A stretch of DNA of 64,000 nt from Oasisia sp. SBJ-2009 (Eukaryota; Annelida; Polychaeta; Sabellida; Siboglinidae), in the NCBI GenBank assembly GCA_964017155.1, contig OZ024866.1, positions 18,568,358 to 18,632,357 of the forward strand. The letters are read 5' to 3'. The notes under the pieces were generated by a model that saw only the letters and a list, made by a program, of their open reading frames with translations, was not told the DNA's origin and ran no database searches. Positions 13,426 through 64,000 of the stretch are shown here, in pieces; the stretch's first letter is position 1, and each line of letters begins with the position of its first letter. Position numbers and translations under genes: made by a program.

Positions 13426-13739
13426 AGCGCAACATATAATTACATTATTACATAATTACAATCATCATCATCATCATATTTATGTTCCCTACGTGGAGAA
13501 CGTGACCTATGTGACTTACATGGTGGCGAATGCTAGAATAGTGATACTTTACTAGAAGTTACAACGCTAACTTCGTAAATAAGAGTGACAACCCTTCAAG
13601 CAACGGGCACCTGGTTAAACTCTAGTTACGCTAGTGATAGAAGGATCGCTTGAATATTGATACTTTACTACAAGTTACAACGCAAAATCAACGTTACAAC
13701 GAAATGGTAAGAAGACGGAGGCTAGCTGTTGCACAATAT

Positions 13740-13960
13740 TGGCATTCGATGTTCTAAATACTTCCATATACCACTGTTTATGACCACAGCAGTAGCCTCG
13801 GTTGCCCAGGCACCTTGAGAATGACAACCTCGCGGCAGGTCGGTCTTGTACGCATTTATCTTGTGTGATGGTCCTGGCCAAAGCAGGCTCCGCTTCACCA
13901 ACGAGACGAAATCACAACGCTTTTATCTTCAGCCTCGCCGACATATAGAAATGAGGGATA
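13740..13960 (+). repeat. Foldback-family segment matching 58.40-58.58 kb
   Basis: Plus-strand similarity to 58405-58585 runs through ACCACTGT, GAGAATGAC, GGTCTT, ACGAAATCACAACGC and CTTCAGCC. This is a second block shared by the two inverted-repeat clusters. Confidence 0.75.
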
Positions 13961-14004
13961 TGATGATGTGTGTTTCTCTATCTCTTTAATTCCCTACTCC
14001 CTCT

Positions 14005-14400
<396 letters not shown>

Positions 14401-14429
14401 TCTGTCAATATGCTTATTGATCCTCACGA

Positions 14430-15480
14430 AACTGGCTGGTGTTTAGAGTGATAAGTTATCTCTCGACTGGGACTTATGTTTTGAAAATAGATGGCTTGCG
14501 TCGTCGAAAATTAAGTGTGATTGTCACTCTACCACGTTGGCATGGTCCGCGACGTGTCACATCATCTCTTATATCGATCTCGATCGGCGTGAATTCTTTG
14601 TACAAGACGGGAATGTATTGCATGTTGTCTAAGCTCTTTGACACCATGTCTCCGTGTTTGCCTGCTAGTTGCACAATCTCAGCAACGGCTCGATAATGTG
14701 CCCGACCACACTTTATTCCACATTATTCCACAACGTTGGTGTAAACATAGAACGAGTAAAACCCCTGCGCCGTATCTATCACGAAATCAACGTCTCTCGA
14801 TGATGTGACTAAACAATTATTAATCATAGCCATAGGCAATACAATAACCGGGTCTAGGTCTACACTCACGTATACCTGTAGCTAAGGGTCACTTTATTTA
14901 CTCCTGACGCCTCTTTCAACGTCTTGTTGATGGCCGGTATCACTCTTTCGGGGCTATCATGATAACCGGCCTCGATTTTGTACTTGTCAGTGTCGTAGTT
15001 ATCCCACGCGTTGGCCACTGCAAACATGGATGCCGCTTCGCACAATGTACCGACTGTGGGGGTAATACATTTCTTCCAGACCGCATTCCAACTGGCCCGT
15101 AAGACTGATTCTCTACCGTAGTGACGTAACATATCTTTTTAACGAATTGTCGGGTACAAGTCCATTGACGTGTTGCTAGGCAGTGATAGACAGAATCCTT
15201 GATCATACTTCATGATCGGAACATTTCACACATGGATTTAGTATTAGTACAATTGTTCAACAGTGGTGTCCATGCACAGAGTAGATTTACCCTTACTTTC
15301 GGACACGAACTTCCAAACAACACCAACGTTTGCTGGTACTTCCGGTGTCTTCAGTGTTTTCATGAGGAACTTCCGTCGAAACCTACATGACATGACTGAT
15401 GATTCGACAGATGTGTACTAGCCTTTATGCGCCACGAGCGAGGGATGTCGATAGTGTAGGAATAAATTTGTGTAGACATG
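14430..15480 (-). pseudogene. Polinton/Maverick minor-capsid (penton, F54H12.2-like) remnant, right inverted copy
   Basis: On the minus strand the reading frames give, in order, a helical block with SPERVIPAINKTLKEAS (about 14915-14965), a FYSFYVYTNVVE segment near 14730-14760, and a C-terminal block with YIPVLYKEFTPIEIDIRDD followed by RGRVTITLNFRRRK (about 14480-14620). The last block is the hallmark C-terminus of the F54H12.2-type Polinton penton protein. Stops and frame changes break it. It is less decayed than the left copy and pairs with it as an inverted repeat. Copy boundaries match at GTACTAGCCTTTATGC, near 15417 and its complement near 11577. It acts as structural capsid protein in intact elements; here it is a relic. 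Confidence 0.7.
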
Positions 15481-15649
15481 TCAGGTTGGGTTGCACAACT
15501 ACATATGTAAGTTTCCGTGGGGAAACGTGATCGAAGAGACATACGACCGCGCATGGTGCCTCGCTTGCTATCGGAGTTTAAAGTGATATTGTGTTAATTT
15601 GTACTATTATGAATTCACTAACATTTTTCATATAACCACAAAGCGATAC

Positions 15650-16065
15650 GGGAAAACGTGCCTAGACTTATGGGACTCGGTTGACTATGCCTTAGTTACA
15701 ATGTGTTACTTTATACCGGTGGTTGTATAGCATGCCTAGACTTGTTTTTATTTACTGTATACTGCTGGTTGCATAGCAACCCGTAGTGATACCAGTATAC
15801 GAATAACACGTGCCCAGACTTGTCTGGTTAGGATCATTACGTCATAGATACTATATATTACACTGTTGTTTTTATTTACTTAATACAGCTGGTCGCATAA
15901 CAACCTGTAATGATACCAGTAAACGAATAAAACGTACCCAGACCTGTCTGGTTAGGGTCACTACGTGATTGTTACAATGTATTACTTTGTTGATTGCATA
16001 CTTTTGGTTGTATATTAACAAATAGGAAAACTGGAAACGTGTTTAGACTTGTCTGGTTGGGTTAT
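15650..16065. repeat. Degenerate tandem repeat, period about 105-155 bp
   Basis: Four copies of a block close to ACGTGCCCAGACTTGTCTGG followed by TTAGGATCATTACG occur at about 15656, 15810, 15932 and 16036. Intervening CTGGTYGCATARCAACC blocks repeat in register. Confidence 0.75.
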
Positions 16066-16069
16066 TATG

Positions 16070-16400
16070 CGGTGACATATGCAACTGGACAACGTGGGGA
16101 ACAGCACGTACTTTGACCTAGTTTGTAATTCACCATATCCGCCATTTTCACTGTACTGGCGTTTGACCATCCCGCTAGGGGCGCCAATTGTACATCACCT
16201 AGCAGCCAGGGGGCGCTGTGTGAATTTTGCCGTTTTGACCCACTAATTAAAACAAGACACAATTTGACCGTACTAGTTCGCGACCTATTCGCTAGAGACG
16301 CCACTTGCATTTTGATCTAGTTTGTTATTCACTATATATCTGCCAGGGGGCGATGTGTGACATTTGCCATTGAATTTTGACCTTGACCTAATTATGACGG
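16070..16400. repeat. Dispersed repeat with TTTGACCTAGTTTGTAATTCACC
   Basis: The block recurs within the stretch (about 16110 and 16312) and again at 60250-60330, just outside the right end of the large inverted repeat. No coding function is seen. It immediately precedes the first coding exon of the VWFA/cache gene, so the promoter or a 5' UTR exon could lie here or further upstream; no TATA-type signal was convincing. Confidence 0.55.
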
Positions 16401-16587
16401 CTTATATTCCACCGCGCCGTGATCCAATTATCATTGCCTACTATATTATATTCACATCTATTTTTACTCTTTTTTGTCAGGTTGTTTTCGGACATACCTC
16501 TTTCTTTTCGCCAAAGAAAACCTGCACAGTGCAAATACTTTGCAAGTCGAATTACATTTTTATTAGGAGATATATTACTCATTCCAG

Positions 16588-62596
<46,009 letters not shown>

Positions 62597-62849
62597 GTAT
62601 GACATATATGACAGCACATACAACTAAAAAGGGGTCAGGATACATTTTATCATTTCAGTTGTGTGTAACGGTTGACATTTTACAACCATTTCGATTGAAA
62701 CATATCAACATTTAATCTGATTGAACAGGGCGACTCGCAGTTAACAAACTTCATATTTTACGCATTCTGCTGTCGCATACCACATACATGTAAACATTAA
62801 TCTCACTCTTGCTAGGCTATTTTGCTATTTAATTTTGTGCGAAATGACA

Positions 62850-63240
62850 GTGTCCCGCAGGGGTCTATACTTGGTCCGCGCCTGTTTATAATTATACATA
62901 AATGATCACCCGTTTTGTGTAGAACATTGTAAAACTATATTATATGCTGATGACATTACTATATACAAGACTGGAAAACAAGTTAATAATATATACGAAG
63001 ATATGAACAAGGAACTTCAAATATTAGCTGACTGGTTTCGTGCAAATAAATTATCTCTAAATATTTCCAAAACGAAATGCATGTTATTCTGTAGATCCCT
63101 GAGAATGAAGAAATCGTTTTAACAATGTCTAATACAGTTATCCAGCGTATAAAGTGTGTACAATTTCTAGGTCTTCATATTGATGAAAAACTTGATTGGC
63201 ACGAACACATAAACAAATGCAAACATTAATTAATAATAAA
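62850..63240 (+). pseudogene. Non-LTR retrotransposon RT fragment with ADD motif
   Basis: Frames give NDSVPQGSILGPRLFIII (block 4), TILYADDITIYKTGKQVNN (catalytic YADD), ELQILADWFRANKLSLNISK and TKCMLFCRS, then CVQFLGLHIDEKLDWHEHIN. One-base frameshifts occur after LFIII and after RSLRM. Same family as 26340-26700. Confidence 0.85.
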
Positions 63241-63628
63241 AAATAAATTATGTTACATTTGTTGTTTATACATACTGTTTGCTTTGTACGATTCCAAAAA
63301 ATAAATATTCATTCATTCTTTTTAAAGTCGTGGATTCCAAATTACGCGTATCTGTATAATTAAATACCTGACACAGAACATAACTAGACGTTTTCCAAAA
63401 TGTAGGCATACACTTTAACTATATGACTGGACCTTCGGCGACATTCCCATCAGCCGATTTAACGGATGGCTATGGTTCAGATCAGTTTAGACACAAGTTA
63501 AAACTACGTCACACAGAGCGGTACTTTGCATATATATCAGTGAATTAGGAACAAGCAGGTTTATTTTAGATCTCAAAATACAATCGAACCAAAACAATAC
63601 GAGTATATATCTGCATATGCGTACATAG

Positions 63629-63634
<6 letters not shown>

Positions 63635-63690
<56 letters not shown>
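63635..63690. repeat. (AT)n microsatellite
   Basis: About 55 bp of AT. Confidence 0.97.
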
Positions 63691-63697
<7 letters not shown>

Positions 63698-63752
63698 TCT
63701 AAATACACACACATGTACGCTGTCGGTCGCGATGCGACAAAGTCTGCTTCTA

Positions 63753-63998
63753 TCACTTGACTAATGCTCTCCATTTATCTCCCTGTTGTGAAAGTGATGT
63801 CCATGAGTCGGTCTTTATGTCTCTCAGCTTCAGGTTTCTCTTGATGGTATCCCTGAACTGGAGACGAGGGCGCTCTCTCTTTCTGTGATCAGAAGACAGT
63901 TGAGGATAGAGAATCATCTGCTTTGGTAGCCTCTCTGGTGACATCCTCATGGGGTTCTTGAGATTCTTTCTCATGATTGAATGCAGATGTCGCATCAT
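63753..63998 (-). pseudogene. LINE C-terminal fragment, minus strand, runs off the window
   Basis: The minus frame contains RMSPERLPKQMILYPQLSSD, then HRKRERPRLQFRDTIKRNLK and SWTSLSQQGDKWRALV. This matches the conserved tail RxPKQxLYGQLxxGxRxRGRPxLRxxDxxKRxLK...W of RTE/Nimb-type LINEs. The N-terminal part would lie beyond 64000. Confidence 0.8.
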
Positions 63999-64000
63999 AA

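Noticed and set aside
13090..13555. His/Ala and Arg/Thr-rich ORFs
   Set aside because: Product of the (CGCA)n/(CA)n microsatellite.

Overview
The window is animal (metazoan) nuclear DNA: AT-rich, with spliced genes, long introns, very long dinucleotide runs and several retrotransposon and DNA-transposon families. The mix (CR1-type LINE with an esterase ORF1, RTE- and jockey-like LINE pieces, a PIF/Harbinger element with a MADF gene, Polinton capsid remnants, a tRNA-derived SINE) fits an invertebrate bilaterian such as a lophotrochozoan or non-vertebrate deuterostome. I cannot place it more precisely from sequence alone.

Only one host gene is supported. It is a plus-strand VWFA-and-cache-domain gene resembling CACHD1 (alpha-2/delta-like family). 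I rebuilt nine coding exons by hand at 16588-16728, 16830-16934, 29371-29538, 32732-32952, 41472-41610, 44975-45212, 46297-46413, 46642-46697 and 62446-62596, and splice phases agree across every junction. The product starts with a signal peptide, then a helical N-terminal region, a VWA_N segment, a VWA domain with a degenerate MIDAS, and the start of a Cache domain. The 3' end of the gene lies beyond the window or was not found. The first 16.5 kb upstream has no recognisable host gene.

The rest is mobile and repetitive DNA, most of it inside this gene's introns. 0-6 kb: microsatellites, an AT palindrome, a 230-bp tandem duplication, a tRNA-like piece. 6.4-11.5 kb: a 1.8-kb foldback element and a second inverted/tandem repeat cluster. 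11.5-15.5 kb: an inverted pair of Polinton (Maverick) minor-capsid remnants enclosing another foldback. 16.98-19.04 kb (intron 2): a decayed PIF/Harbinger element with a two-exon MADF gene and an N-terminal transposase stub, invaded by an arm of the 6.6-8.4 kb foldback. 21.88-26.08 kb (intron 2): a 4.2-kb element bounded by matching inverted ends and built from hundreds of ACCATT/AATGGT motifs. 28.1-29.0 kb: LINE piece. 30.49-31.97 kb (intron 3): a 28-bp minisatellite of about 52 copies. 45.6-45.9 kb: SINE. 46.8-47.4 kb: RTE fragment.

Intron 8 (46.7-62.4 kb) carries the most striking structure: an inverted repeat of about 7.8 kb (47.6-60.2 kb) with degenerate tandem monomers in its arms. Its right arm was split by insertion of a nearly complete 4.8-kb CR1 LINE (53.22-58.03 kb). 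The window ends in two further LINE fragments. Most long ORFs outside the CR1 element are read-through of simple repeats and are not genes.
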